Below, one piece after another: positions 25,841 through 33,939 of a stretch of DNA of 64,000 nt (position 1 is its first letter; each line of letters opens with the position of its first letter). Source of the DNA: Treponema medium. Lineage in GTDB: Bacteria; Spirochaetota; Spirochaetia; Treponematales; Treponemataceae. The notes beneath the pieces are model-generated. The model did not search any database, had not been told where the DNA came from, and worked only from the letters and a program-made list of their open reading frames with translations. The translations under genes and the position numbers were made by a program. The stretch is from positions 1,612,001-1,676,000 of the forward strand of contig NZ_CP031393.1 of the NCBI RefSeq assembly GCF_017161265.1. Reading direction: 5' to 3'.

Positions 25841-26434
25841 ATGAGTGAAAATGTATGGGAAAATGATGATTTTATTTTTAAAGGCGCCGAATTAAAGGGT
25901 ATGACGCAGAAAGGAAAGGATAAGGTAAAAACGCAAGGACTTACCGATATGATCGTTCCCGCAACAGCGCCCGACGGAACTCCTATTACGCGGATCGGCG
26001 ACAATGCTTTTTACCGCAGGGGCTTAACCTCTGTTGTTATCCCCGACACGGTAGAGAGCATCGGTTATGATGCGTTTGGTGTATGCAAATTGACCTCGGT
26101 TAAACTGCCGAGCGCTTTAAAAGATATTGAAGGCTTTGCTTTTTACCGGAATGGTCTTAAAGAAGTTACTTTCGGTGGTAAGGAAACAAAGATTGAGCCG
26201 AGTGCATTTGCATTGAATGCTTTGACGGAACTCAATTTGCCGGAAACCCTTGAGCTGATTGATACTTCATCCTTCTACAAAAATGAGCTGACGGCAGTAA
26301 AAATTCCTGCTTCGGTGAAAAAGATCAACATGTATGCTTTTTTGAAGAACAACATCAAAGAAGTGGAAATCCCCAAATCGGTGGAATTTTTACATGCTAA
26401 GGCCTTTGAACCGAACACTGAAGTAAAAAAATAA
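25841..26434 (+). CDS. Leucine-rich-repeat protein, BspA-like (LRR_5)
   Basis: 197 aa with at least six about 23-residue repeats of the type ITRIGDNAFYRRGLTSVVIP, VESIGYDAFGVCKLTSVKLP and KINMYAFLKNNIKEVEIP, as in BspA/TpLRR proteins. Those are usually secreted, but this one starts MSENVWENDDFIFKG and has no signal peptide, so a cytoplasmic place is likely. It begins 12 nt after hgdB, with its own GGGGGT ribosome binding site, and looks like the last gene of the hgd operon. No known role in the pathway. Confidence 0.85.
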   Translation: MSENVWENDDFIFKGAELKGMTQKGKDKVKTQGLTDMIVPATAPDGTPITRIGDNAFYRRGLTSVVIPDTVESIGYDAFGVCKLTSVKLPSALKDIEGFAFYRNGLKEVTFGGKETKIEPSAFALNALTELNLPETLELIDTSSFYKNELTAVKIPASVKKINMYAFLKNNIKEVEIPKSVEFLHAKAFEPNTEVKK

Positions 26435-26460
26435 AAGCATCTCGTGCTTTCAATGTCTTT

Positions 26461-26490
26461 TTCCCGATATGCATCCGTGTATGTCGGGAA
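26461..26490 (+). terminator. Hairpin with TCCG loop after the LRR gene
   Basis: TTCCCGATATGCA / TGTATGTCGGGAA, 13 pairs including two G-T wobbles, loop TCCG. The wobbles suit an RNA hairpin. The loop is the complement of the NGGA loop found in the hairpins at 40848-41422. Confidence 0.5.
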
Positions 26491-26555
26491 TGAGCGCTGT
26501 AAGCATATCATGGGAATCGCTAAAAACTTACATAACGCCTTCTTTTCTAACAGAC

Positions 26556-26698
26556 GGGCAAACGCATCAGACAGGTAAATTAAAATCCGCAGAATAATGA
26601 GGGCTGTGAGACCATTTGAACCGCGAAGAGGTTCAACTCTGGTTGAACAGCCCCATTATTCTGCAGGGTATAATATGAAGTGTCTGATGCGTTTGCCT
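26556..26698. repeat. Family B element, copy 2 (B2)
   Basis: Ends GGGCAAACGCATCAGAC and GTCTGATGCGTTTGCC. Stem GCAGAATAATG... / ...CATTATTCTGC. The loop is identical to B1 (GAGACCATTTGAACCGCG and onward). The linker TTCTAACAGACGGG before it matches that beside B5. It fills the gap between the LRR gene and fur. Confidence 0.85.
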
Positions 26699-26708
26699 AG
26701 GCTTAATA

Positions 26709-26747
26709 TTGACAGTGGTGCTTTTAAAATTGTAATATTGATTATTA
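26709..26747 (+). promoter_or_regulatory. Probable fur promoter with palindromic operator
   Basis: TTGACA (26709-26714), 18-nt spacer, TAATAT (26733-26738). The -10 box is part of an A/T palindrome TAATA-N5-TATTA (26733-26747), in the style of Fur/PerR boxes, which suggests autoregulation. No binding data can be inferred beyond the symmetry. Confidence 0.4.
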
Positions 26748-26778
26748 ATTTTAGGCGCTATACTTTGATATGAGGCGT

Positions 26779-26923
26779 GTAAATAAAAGCCGTACAAATA
26801 GCACGGCTTTTATTTACCCAAGTTTGTTCAAGTGCAAACTTGTATATCATAAGCACGTTCTCACTTCCTTGCGAACGTGCGTAAAAAGTCAATCGAAAGT
26901 TGATACTTTCTTCTTGACTTTTT
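26779..26923 (+). promoter_or_regulatory. Four consecutive hairpins in the fur leader
   Basis: H1 26779-26817: 15-bp perfect stem GTAAATAAAAGCCGT. H2 26819-26842: CAAGTTTG/CAAACTTG. H3 26853-26880: GCACGTTC/GAACGTGC. H4 26883-26923: AAAAAGTCAA/TTGACTTTTT with an inner GAAAGT-TGAT-ACTTTC. H4 ends 3-4 nt before the GGGAGG of fur, so it may affect translation. H1 and H4 could also act as terminators. Confidence 0.55.
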
Positions 26924-26936
26924 ATGGGAGGTATAT

Positions 26937-27341
26937 ATGAAAAAAGCTGTGTCATACAAGCATTCAAAACAGCGGGAGGCTTTGTTCAACCTTTTATGTT
27001 CTACTCGTACGCATCCTACGGCGGCATGGCTGTATGATCAGCTTCGGAAGGATTTTCCGCATTTGAGTCAGGGAACTGTCTATCGTAATTTGAATATTCT
27101 TGCCGAGCAAAAACGAATCAAGGTCATCAATGTTGACGGTACCTTTGCTCATTTTGATGCGGATATGAGCGTGCATAATCACGTCATTTGTACCCGATGC
27201 GGCAAGGTAGAAGATGCTTTTATGCCGTCCGATGAACATTGCGATCAAAAGGCTGCGGAAATTAGCGGCTATCGCATTGATTCACATCGGTTTGATTTTT
27301 TTGGAGTTTGCCCTGATTGCCAGTCTCTTGAACATGATTGA
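26937..27341 (+). CDS. Fur-family metal/peroxide-responsive repressor
   Basis: 134 aa. Winged-helix domain at about 12-80 (THPTAAWLYDQLRKDFP, LSQGTVYRNLNILAEQ). Dimerisation and metal domain with HNHVICTRCGKVEDAF (His and CxxC) and a C-terminal CPDC, giving a structural zinc site of two CxxC pairs. PerR versus Fur cannot be settled; the short length, HFDADMSVHNH and the nearby ferritin fit either. GGGAGG precedes ATG 26937. A possible operator lies in its own promoter. Confidence 0.9.
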   Translation: MKKAVSYKHSKQREALFNLLCSTRTHPTAAWLYDQLRKDFPHLSQGTVYRNLNILAEQKRIKVINVDGTFAHFDADMSVHNHVICTRCGKVEDAFMPSDEHCDQKAAEISGYRIDSHRFDFFGVCPDCQSLEHD

Positions 27342-27456
27342 GTTCTATAGTAACTTATCTATCATTATGCGAAAAACTTTCGCACAAGACAAACTTCTTT
27401 AAGAACTCGATGAGTTTTTTGGATGTCTGAATATCCGTTTAGAAATGGAGGTTATA

Positions 27457-28419
27457 ATGAATAAAACACTGAAAACATTGTTTTATATTCTCTGTGTTTC
27501 CGTTCTGTTGTTCGGTTTTGGAGCCTGTAAATCCCAGCCCGAACCAAAACCGGAGCCGAAACCGGAACCGGTAAAAACTGTTGAACCGGAAAAAAATGAA
27601 GAACAGGAAAAAATCGCTCGTTTACTGGATGAGATGGAAAAGGTTCGTGCCGAAGCGGTTAAGGCAAAAGCAGATACGGCTTATCCTGCACAATTTAAAT
27701 CAGCCGACGATACGGCAGCCGAAGCAAGGAAGAATTATGAATCGAATAACCTTGCAGAAGCACAGGAAAAAGCTCAAAGAGCCATTACTCAGTATCGTAC
27801 TCTGATTAACCAAATGAAGATTGCTGAGTTAAAAGCAAAGATCGACAAAAATAACCTTGCTACCTATGATGCGGAAAGTTATAAAAAGGCTCAGGATTTA
27901 TCTGCAAAGATACCTGATCTTTATGAACCCAATCCGGTAAAGGCGTTTGAAACCTCAGAAGAGGCGCTGAATTACTATGAAACGGTAAAAGAGGCAGGGT
28001 TTGCTTCGATGATGCGTGATGCAAAAAAGAAGGCTGATGAAGCACGTTCACGTGCCGATTCGGTGAAAGCGGCTACAGCAATGAAAGATCCATATACAAA
28101 AACCGAGAATCGCTACCGTACAGCAGGAATTGCTGCAGGCAATAAGAAGTACGAACAAGCATATACGGGGTATATGACTGCTGCCGATGAGTTTAACGAT
28201 ATATACGAAAAGGTAAAAGTTAAACGAGCGCAAGCAACCGAGGCAATGGAACGTGCAAAGGCGCGTCAAGAAGCCAGCAGTAAGCTTGCAAAAGATGCCG
28301 ATCGCGAGGCGCCCCTGCCGGAAAATGCGGAAGGTTTTTCCGAAGAACCGGTTGATATTGACGAATTACAGCGCGCTACAACTACCGGAAAAACATCGTC
28401 ATCCGGTAACGGGAGGTAA
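27457..28419 (+). CDS. tmpA: Lipoprotein resembling treponemal membrane antigen TmpA
   Basis: 320-aa exported lipoprotein. Signal peptide with lipobox FGAC, then a Pro/Glu/Lys repeat (EPKPEPKPEP) and a long Ala/Glu/Lys-rich helical region (KVRAEAVKAKADTAYP, KRAQATEAMERAKARQEASS). It ends with an acidic tail (LPENAEGFSEEPVDIDE). The coiled-coil plan and the last 60 residues recall TmpA of T. pallidum, as does the gene pair with the next ORF. ATG 27457 follows GGAGG; the ATG four codons earlier overlaps that site. Homology is from memory and moderate. Confidence 0.6.
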   Translation: MNKTLKTLFYILCVSVLLFGFGACKSQPEPKPEPKPEPVKTVEPEKNEEQEKIARLLDEMEKVRAEAVKAKADTAYPAQFKSADDTAAEARKNYESNNLAEAQEKAQRAITQYRTLINQMKIAELKAKIDKNNLATYDAESYKKAQDLSAKIPDLYEPNPVKAFETSEEALNYYETVKEAGFASMMRDAKKKADEARSRADSVKAATAMKDPYTKTENRYRTAGIAAGNKKYEQAYTGYMTAADEFNDIYEKVKVKRAQATEAMERAKARQEASSKLAKDADREAPLPENAEGFSEEPVDIDELQRATTTGKTSSSGNGR

Positions 28420-28422
28420 CCC

Positions 28423-29139
28423 ATGAAAAAAACAGCTATTCTCTGTACCGTATTCTTTTTAGTAGGGGCGGCATTTTTGTTTGCCGTATCGTACGATAAT
28501 AACGAATATCAGCGAAAAAGCCGCGCTTATTCCGAATTGGCACGGCGGGCATATAATGAAGGTGATTATGATGCCTCTATAGAGTATTCTCGACTTGCCG
28601 AAGAGAATGCTCAAAAATCAGCCGATTATATTCAATATATGCTTGCTCGTATTGAAGCGGAACAAGCAATGAATAGGGCGCGCACCCGCTATACATGGGC
28701 AAAAAACAACAAGGCCGAAGAGAAATATCCCGAGGCATTTAAGACGGCAACCGAAGCTTTACAAGCAGGAAATACCGCATTTGACAATAAAGACTTTGAT
28801 GTTGCAGTTGTCTGTGCGAAAAAAGTTTTGGATGCGCTTGCCGTTGTTACCGGTGATGAGTCTTCATTTGCAACTCTGCCAGCCCAATACCGTATTCGCA
28901 CATGGCGCGGCGAACGGGATTGCCTGTGGAATATTGCAAAGAATAAGGCGATTTATGACAATCCGTATCTGTGGCGAAAGCTGTATGAAGCGAACAAAAA
29001 CAAATTGCCCGATCCCAATAACCCCGACTGGGTTGAACCCGGGATTATTTTAACAATTCCGAGCCTCCGCGGTGAAAAACGCAGTGGTATATACGATCCT
29101 GCGGTAACCTACGAAAAATTACCGCCTGCTAAAAAGTAA
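28423..29139 (+). CDS. tmpB: Exported protein resembling treponemal TmpB, with LysM-like C-terminus
   Basis: 238 aa. Signal peptide (FFLVGAAFLFAVS), a TPR-like helical region (YSELARRAYNEGDYDASIEYSRLAEE), then a C-terminal segment typical of LysM-like peptidoglycan-binding modules (YRIRTWRGERDCLWNIAKNK, WVEPGIILTIP). It starts 3 nt after the upstream stop, with GGGAGG in the end of that gene, so the pair is translationally coupled. A perfect terminator follows. Confidence 0.65.
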   Translation: MKKTAILCTVFFLVGAAFLFAVSYDNNEYQRKSRAYSELARRAYNEGDYDASIEYSRLAEENAQKSADYIQYMLARIEAEQAMNRARTRYTWAKNNKAEEKYPEAFKTATEALQAGNTAFDNKDFDVAVVCAKKVLDALAVVTGDESSFATLPAQYRIRTWRGERDCLWNIAKNKAIYDNPYLWRKLYEANKNKLPDPNNPDWVEPGIILTIPSLRGEKRSGIYDPAVTYEKLPPAKK

Positions 29140-29153
29140 AAAATAATCTGATG

Positions 29154-29190
29154 AGAACCTCTAAAAACGAAAGTTTTTAGAGGTTCTTTT
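29154..29190. terminator. Bidirectional terminator between tmpB and the Nudix gene
   Basis: AGAACCTCTAAAAAC-GAAA-GTTTTTAGAGGTTCT, 15-bp perfect stem with T run; the complement has an A/T-rich tail serving the convergent minus-strand gene. Confidence 0.88.
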
Positions 29191-29203
29191 ATATTCCCAC
29201 TTA

Positions 29204-29770
29204 TTAGCAGCACGGATGAGCTCGCTGATAAAAGAAGAGCGCAGTACACATAAGCGCATGGTCGTAAGGTTCCGTTCCCATCTTGTTCAATACCTCTTCG
29301 ACGGGGACTGCTTCGGCTTCTAAAAACTCATCTTCATCCAGATGCTGCGCTTGCGTATCCGATTCGCAGTCTGCAAAGTAGATATGACTTTTATTTCCCA
29401 TAATCGCAGGGTTGGGGTATACCTCGCCGAGCAGCGTTAAGCTCCGCCCCGTTTTTCCTGTTTCTTCAAGTAGCTCGCGCCGCGCCGCCTGTTCCGGCGT
29501 TTCTCCTTCATCGACCACACCGCCGGGGAATTCGATCGATAGATGCGCCGAACCATGCCGCCATTGTTTTACCATCAAAAAATAATGCCGACCGTTTGCA
29601 TCGGTGATACGGGGAATAACGATAACCCATTCCGGCGCGGATAGTGTCGAAAACGTCTTTGTTTCGTTGTCGGGTGAAAGACTGGTAATTTCGTTGACAC
29701 TAAATACCCGTGTGGCGCATATTTCTTTTGCAGCGATGGGCTTCCATGAAAGACGAGAATTTTTGTGCAT
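29204..29770 (-). CDS. Nudix hydrolase, ADP-ribose pyrophosphatase-like
   Basis: 188 aa. The Nudix box starts GGVVDEGETPEQAARRELLE and runs into ETG (GX5EX7REUXEEXGU complete) at about 97-119. The upstream FPGG and downstream YPNPAIMGNKSHIYFA fit the ADP-ribose pyrophosphatase group. Start at 29770 (MHKNSRLSW) because AAGGAAGG lies just upstream; a start eight codons earlier is possible. Cytoplasmic, Mg-dependent housecleaning of nucleoside diphosphate derivatives. Confidence 0.85.
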   Translation of the reverse strand: MHKNSRLSWKPIAAKEICATRVFSVNEITSLSPDNETKTFSTLSAPEWVIVIPRITDANGRHYFLMVKQWRHGSAHLSIEFPGGVVDEGETPEQAARRELLEETGKTGRSLTLLGEVYPNPAIMGNKSHIYFADCESDTQAQHLDEDEFLEAEAVPVEEVLNKMGTEPYDHALMCTALFFYQRAHPCC

Positions 29771-29833
29771 AAAAGTAAAACCTTCCTTTGACATAATGAG
29801 TATTTAGCCTTATTCTATAGAAGAGGAGGCTTT

Positions 29834-30655
29834 ATGGCAATTATTACGATTTCACGACAAATAGCTTCTTACGGCGATGAAACGGCTTTAGAACTGGCAA
29901 AATCGCTCGGCTACGAATTTATTGATAAAAAAGACTTAGAGAAAGATCTGATTGACAAGGGAATTTCCAAAGAGAGTCTTGCGCATTATGACGAGCGAAA
30001 ACCCGGCTTTTGGGCGTCACTTTCTCGCAACCGCGACTCCTATTTTGATTATTTACGGGAGGTCGTGTACGGATATGCACTGAAAGGAAACAGCATCTTT
30101 ATCGGGCGCGGCGGCTTTGCGCTATTGCGCGGCATCCCCGGCTGTTATGCGGTACGGCTGGTAGCCTCTGATGATATCCGAATTGCGCGGTTGATGAAAG
30201 AGTTCGATTGGCCCGAAAAAAGAGCACGCGCTTTGATGGCGGAAAGCGATACCAATAGGGAAGGCTTCCATAGATGTTTTTTTGATATGAAGCCGGAGGA
30301 TCCAACTCACTATCGCCTCGTTATTAATACCGATTTTGCTACAGCGCCGCTTGCCGCAAGCATTATTACGCACGCATGTAAGGAAGCTATTTCACCAGCG
30401 GAAGAGCTGGAAGGGCTTAAGCGCATTTCCGAACTGTTACTTGGGCAGCGGATTGTCAATTTGATTGCGTTTAAAGAAGAACTTCCGATTTATTTTTTGG
30501 ATGCGGAAGTTTCCGATACACAGATTGTGCTGCACGGAGTTGCGGATTCCGTTGCCTGTATCGATAAAGCGCTGAAAATAGCCGAAGACTTGGCTCAGGG
30601 GCGTTCGGTGTCTACACAGATCAGCATCGTTAACGAATATAAGCCTTATCCGTAA
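29834..30655 (+). CDS. Cytidylate-kinase-like protein with extra C-terminal domain
   Basis: 273 aa. N-terminal 1-195 resembles the cytidylate-kinase-like family (ITISRQ start, SIFIGRGGFALLRGIPGCYAVRLVAS, later THYRLVINTD). The usual glycine-rich P-loop after ITISRQ is replaced by IASYGDETA, so nucleotide binding is doubtful. The last about 75 residues (PIYFLDAEVSDTQIVLHG...) form a beta-alpha unit similar in look to BON domains. GAGGAGG precedes ATG 29834. Single gene, function unknown. Confidence 0.55.
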   Translation: MAIITISRQIASYGDETALELAKSLGYEFIDKKDLEKDLIDKGISKESLAHYDERKPGFWASLSRNRDSYFDYLREVVYGYALKGNSIFIGRGGFALLRGIPGCYAVRLVASDDIRIARLMKEFDWPEKRARALMAESDTNREGFHRCFFDMKPEDPTHYRLVINTDFATAPLAASIITHACKEAISPAEELEGLKRISELLLGQRIVNLIAFKEELPIYFLDAEVSDTQIVLHGVADSVACIDKALKIAEDLAQGRSVSTQISIVNEYKPYP

Positions 30656-30696
30656 CGGTGCAGTGGTAGGCGTACTTACATTTTGATGTTTTGCGC

Positions 30697-30726
30697 TTGA
30701 CATAACTAGATATTGCCTATTAGTAT
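30697..30726 (+). promoter_or_regulatory. Promoter of the large lipoprotein gene
   Basis: TTGACA (30697-30702), 18-nt spacer, TAGTAT (30721-30726); leader of about 45 nt to ATG 30778. Confidence 0.55.
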
Positions 30727-30777
30727 AGATATAACGTTATTGTGTATACAATAACTATTTTACGAAGGAGGATTTAT

Positions 30778-33090
30778 ATGAAAAAATTCATATCCATCTT
30801 ATCGGTATTGCTGGCAGTCTTTTTGATTGTCGGCTGTAAGCAGGGACTTTCAAAGGCTGAAGTAGAGCAGATGATTAAGGACAGCCAGAAAAACGGCGGC
30901 GGCGGAGGAGGCGGCGGCGGCGGTGCTGGCGGTAATAGTTCTATTTCCGACATTTTGGAAACCGCGGTAACCGAAGTTTCCGGCAAAGTATGGACGGTCA
31001 CCCGCAACACTGTGGATGCCGGTGACAAAGGCGGAAAAAAGGAAGCCGGTTTTGACCACGAAATTACCTTTGACAAAGAAAGCTTTACTTTTTCCATTAG
31101 TATGAAAGACGGCGGTATTTTGTCTAAAGATCTAACCGTCAACCAAGACTATATGGATTTGGTAAACACGGGCGTTGCAGAGTTGAAAGACGGAAAACTG
31201 GTCTTTAAGAACAGAATGTACATTAAAAGGGTGTACCTGCCCAAACTGAGCAAGTGGCTTTCTTTAAACGGGGACGAATATGATAATTCAGGTGTGTTAC
31301 CTGACCACAGCGAAGATCCTTTCAATAAGTACTTTAAAGACGGATACCATCAAGGCTACCCCAATTTGGTACTCGATGTAGAGCTTGAAGTACAGGGAAC
31401 GGGCAGCGGCCGCTTTAGAAATGTCGATAACCTTGCGACAGTTGACAAGTTACGGCTGGTTATAAAAGACGGTAAACTGACACTGGTTAATGTAAAAGAG
31501 AAACCGGAACAGGCAGCCGCATTGGATAAATCCTATCTTCATAAATTGATGTATAATTATTACCGCGATAGCGGCGCTGTGTTCGACTGTAAAGACTGGC
31601 CGCCATTTAAAGAGGATATGGGTAAGTACACGACTGATGTATCAGCTGTTCAGGGTGCACTTAATGCGTTAAAGGCTGAAATGCGAAATACGTCTAAGCG
31701 GGATCTTCCTACCGAGCCGGTAAAATGGGGTTATGATGTTACCGGAGCGTTCACCGAAGCCGCTGATGTCGATCTCGTTTTTGATGCCAATAAAATTGTC
31801 GCTGTCATAAAGAAAATGGTGCCGAACCCTGCGTACGCCCCCGAGCTTCCCGAAGATCCGGTAACGAATCCTAAGGAAATTGAAGGAATTGACAAGCTTG
31901 CACCGTTGTTTACTATTGCACAGCCGGATCCTGCGAACAAAGAAAAAGCGAATCCTTTGTGGACGAGTCATGATGAGTTGTTGACTGCATCGCTTGATCA
32001 CAAGCCTCACATGGGCGGGCAGAATACCTTTATGGTAAAAGATTTTGATGCGGTAAAGAATGCAACCGTTGTGTGGAAGGTATTGTATGGAACCAATACT
32101 GCTAGTGGGGAAGACGATTCGACGCCTGCAACCATTACCATTAAAAGAGAGGTAAAGGACGAAGGCACTTTTGAAGACGCGACGGATATTGCAACAAAGA
32201 AATACCGCTCCAATGACACCGAGAGCGGCTTTGATGCTAATGATCCTACCCATTATGATGATCCTCTCCGTTGGACAGAGAAGGCGCATGCCGGAAAAGT
32301 GAAGAAGTATAAGGTAACTTATACCATGTCGATAAAATTCGACAATATCAACGACAGCTACTTTAGTAAAAATAATGATTTTAAAGACAAAGCCTTATCG
32401 TCCAATGAGTTCGAAGTAAAGTATGCTAATGTACCGGGAACTGCCGATGCTGACTTCGACTGGGTATATACGCTTGAACCGTACAAGGTCATGGAAAAAT
32501 ACGAAAAAAAGGATAAATGGCTTACCTTTAGTGAAGTTGAACTTTACGGAATAGTTTCGAAAAAAAAAGACAATGGAGAGGTTGAGCCAGTAACGGATTT
32601 AGTTAAATATCCTGACGGAGAAAAACTGACCAATGCTTATTTGAAGCGTACCGTTACGGGAGACACGGTTTTAAATAATCAAACCCACTTCTTTGTTTCT
32701 TCGGTGATTCCAAACACAAACGGGAAATATATCAGCCGGATAACCAAGATCAAGATTATTCCCAAGATGGAAAATGTGCATTTTAACGTAACAAGTGAGG
32801 GTGGATTAACCGTAGGCGGAACATGGGATGCGAGAATAAATAAGGACGATGCAACGAGTATCGATGTTTCCCTGTCGGACGGATACAAAGAGTTTACCAT
32901 TCCAGCCGGCGAATTGGAAGTTACCCGACTGAACGGTTTTGATCACTTTAAGGATAGTCGGCTGATTATTACGCTGTCAGGATTAGATAAGCACTCTGTT
33001 GCACACAAAGAAGGCGAGTGCCACGACAGTAGTGTCGACAAAAAGTATAACTGGAATGGCTACAGCTTTGTTATCCACTTTGGTAAATAG
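30778..33090 (+). CDS. Large lipoprotein of unknown function with polyglycine tract
   Basis: 770 aa. Signal peptide ending LIVGC (lipobox, Cys about 20), then a short helix (LSKAEVEQMIKDSQKN) and a tract of ten Gly followed by AGG at about residues 41-53, presumably a flexible tether. The remainder is Lys/Asp-rich and mostly beta by appearance. It repeats the theme of weakly similar blocks (KTRYLPKLSKW-like, KYKVTYTMSIKFDN, SRITKIKIIPKMEN) without a recognised domain. GGAGG lies before ATG 30778; an in-frame ATG 12 codons upstream is rejected. It has its own promoter and terminator, so a monocistronic surface or periplasmic lipoprotein. Confidence 0.8.
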   Translation: MKKFISILSVLLAVFLIVGCKQGLSKAEVEQMIKDSQKNGGGGGGGGGGAGGNSSISDILETAVTEVSGKVWTVTRNTVDAGDKGGKKEAGFDHEITFDKESFTFSISMKDGGILSKDLTVNQDYMDLVNTGVAELKDGKLVFKNRMYIKRVYLPKLSKWLSLNGDEYDNSGVLPDHSEDPFNKYFKDGYHQGYPNLVLDVELEVQGTGSGRFRNVDNLATVDKLRLVIKDGKLTLVNVKEKPEQAAALDKSYLHKLMYNYYRDSGAVFDCKDWPPFKEDMGKYTTDVSAVQGALNALKAEMRNTSKRDLPTEPVKWGYDVTGAFTEAADVDLVFDANKIVAVIKKMVPNPAYAPELPEDPVTNPKEIEGIDKLAPLFTIAQPDPANKEKANPLWTSHDELLTASLDHKPHMGGQNTFMVKDFDAVKNATVVWKVLYGTNTASGEDDSTPATITIKREVKDEGTFEDATDIATKKYRSNDTESGFDANDPTHYDDPLRWTEKAHAGKVKKYKVTYTMSIKFDNINDSYFSKNNDFKDKALSSNEFEVKYANVPGTADADFDWVYTLEPYKVMEKYEKKDKWLTFSEVELYGIVSKKKDNGEVEPVTDLVKYPDGEKLTNAYLKRTVTGDTVLNNQTHFFVSSVIPNTNGKYISRITKIKIIPKMENVHFNVTSEGGLTVGGTWDARINKDDATSIDVSLSDGYKEFTIPAGELEVTRLNGFDHFKDSRLIITLSGLDKHSVAHKEGECHDSSVDKKYNWNGYSFVIHFGK

Positions 33091-33191
33091 CACACGTGTT
33101 TACGGTATGCGGCGTACGCCGATGCCGTAAGCGGTAGAATGCTAACAAAACAAAGGGTTGGCTTAAAAGGAATCAACTTTTGGGACAACCT

Positions 33192-33223
33192 CAAAGCCCG
33201 CCTAAAAAGGCGGGCTTTGTTTT
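33192..33223 (+). terminator. Terminator after the large lipoprotein gene
   Basis: CAAAGCCCGCC / GGCGGGCTTTG with a 6-nt loop, then TTTT. Confidence 0.88.
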
Positions 33224-33302
33224 ATCTCTTATTTTGAAAATAGACGGCGCATTTACTGCGGGGCTGAAAAAATAACGTGATGTTTATGCCCTGAACGTTC
33301 TC

Positions 33303-33331
33303 TTGACTATCCCCTATCTTCATTGTAGACT
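33303..33331 (+). promoter_or_regulatory. Possible ferritin promoter
   Basis: TTGACT (33303-33308), 17-nt spacer, TAGACT (33326-33331), 68 nt before the ferritin ATG. Confidence 0.4.
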
Positions 33332-33398
33332 TGCTCTGTTATATTCGGTCGCGGGAATATATCTAAAATACCTAACGCCGGATAAAAGGGGGCAAACT

Positions 33399-33887
33399 AT
33401 GATTAGCAAGAAATTGGAAGACGCTTTGAACGACCAAATCAACAAAGAGTTCTATTCAGCGTATTTATATCTTGGGATGGCAACACATTTTGAATCGGAA
33501 GGGCTGAAAGGTTTTGCCAAGTGGATGAGGGTGCAGGCGCTTGAAGAACAAGGGCATGCGATGAAGCTCTATGACTATCTGTTTTCAGTTGACGGAAAGC
33601 CCGTGCTAAAAGCCATTAAAGAAGTACCTGTTCAGTATGCAAAATCTCCGGTAGAAATTATTCAGGAAGTGCTCAAGCACGAACAGTATGTAACGGCTTC
33701 GATTAACAGCCTGTATGAACTTGCTCTTGCAGAAAAAGACTACAAAACGCAGAGCTTCCTCCAGTGGTTTATCAATGAGCAGGTGGAAGAAGAAGCGAAT
33801 GATCGCGATATCCTCGATACTTTCAAATATATCGACGGTAATGCCGGTTTGCTTATTCTGGATAAAGAGCTCGGAAAGCGGGAATAA
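33399..33887 (+). CDS. ftnA: Bacterial non-haem ferritin
   Basis: 162 aa, a 24-mer iron-storage protein by family. Ferroxidase residues are visible: Glu in NKEFYSAYLYLG (helix A), the EEQGHAMKLYDYL pair (Glu/Glu...His, helix B), and NEQVEEEANDRDIL (helix D). ATG 33399 follows AAAAGGGGG; the ORF extends upstream in frame but that part overlaps the promoter. The nearby fur-family gene is 6 kb away. No haem-binding Met or Dps features. Confidence 0.92.
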   Translation: MISKKLEDALNDQINKEFYSAYLYLGMATHFESEGLKGFAKWMRVQALEEQGHAMKLYDYLFSVDGKPVLKAIKEVPVQYAKSPVEIIQEVLKHEQYVTASINSLYELALAEKDYKTQSFLQWFINEQVEEEANDRDILDTFKYIDGNAGLLILDKELGKRE

Positions 33888-33939
33888 CTCCGCAGAGAGT
33901 ACCCTACCGTTACATTTGAAAAGTTAGAAAGGAGTGTTT

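Noticed and set aside
26435-26936. tRNA or small RNA gene between the LRR gene and fur
   Set aside because: The hairpins do not form a cloverleaf and no CCA end or conserved tRNA motifs are seen; the region is a B element plus leader hairpins.
33303-33398. N-terminal extension of ferritin
   Set aside because: In-frame codons overlap the promoter; ATG 33399 has AAAAGGGGG and gives the normal ferritin N-terminus.
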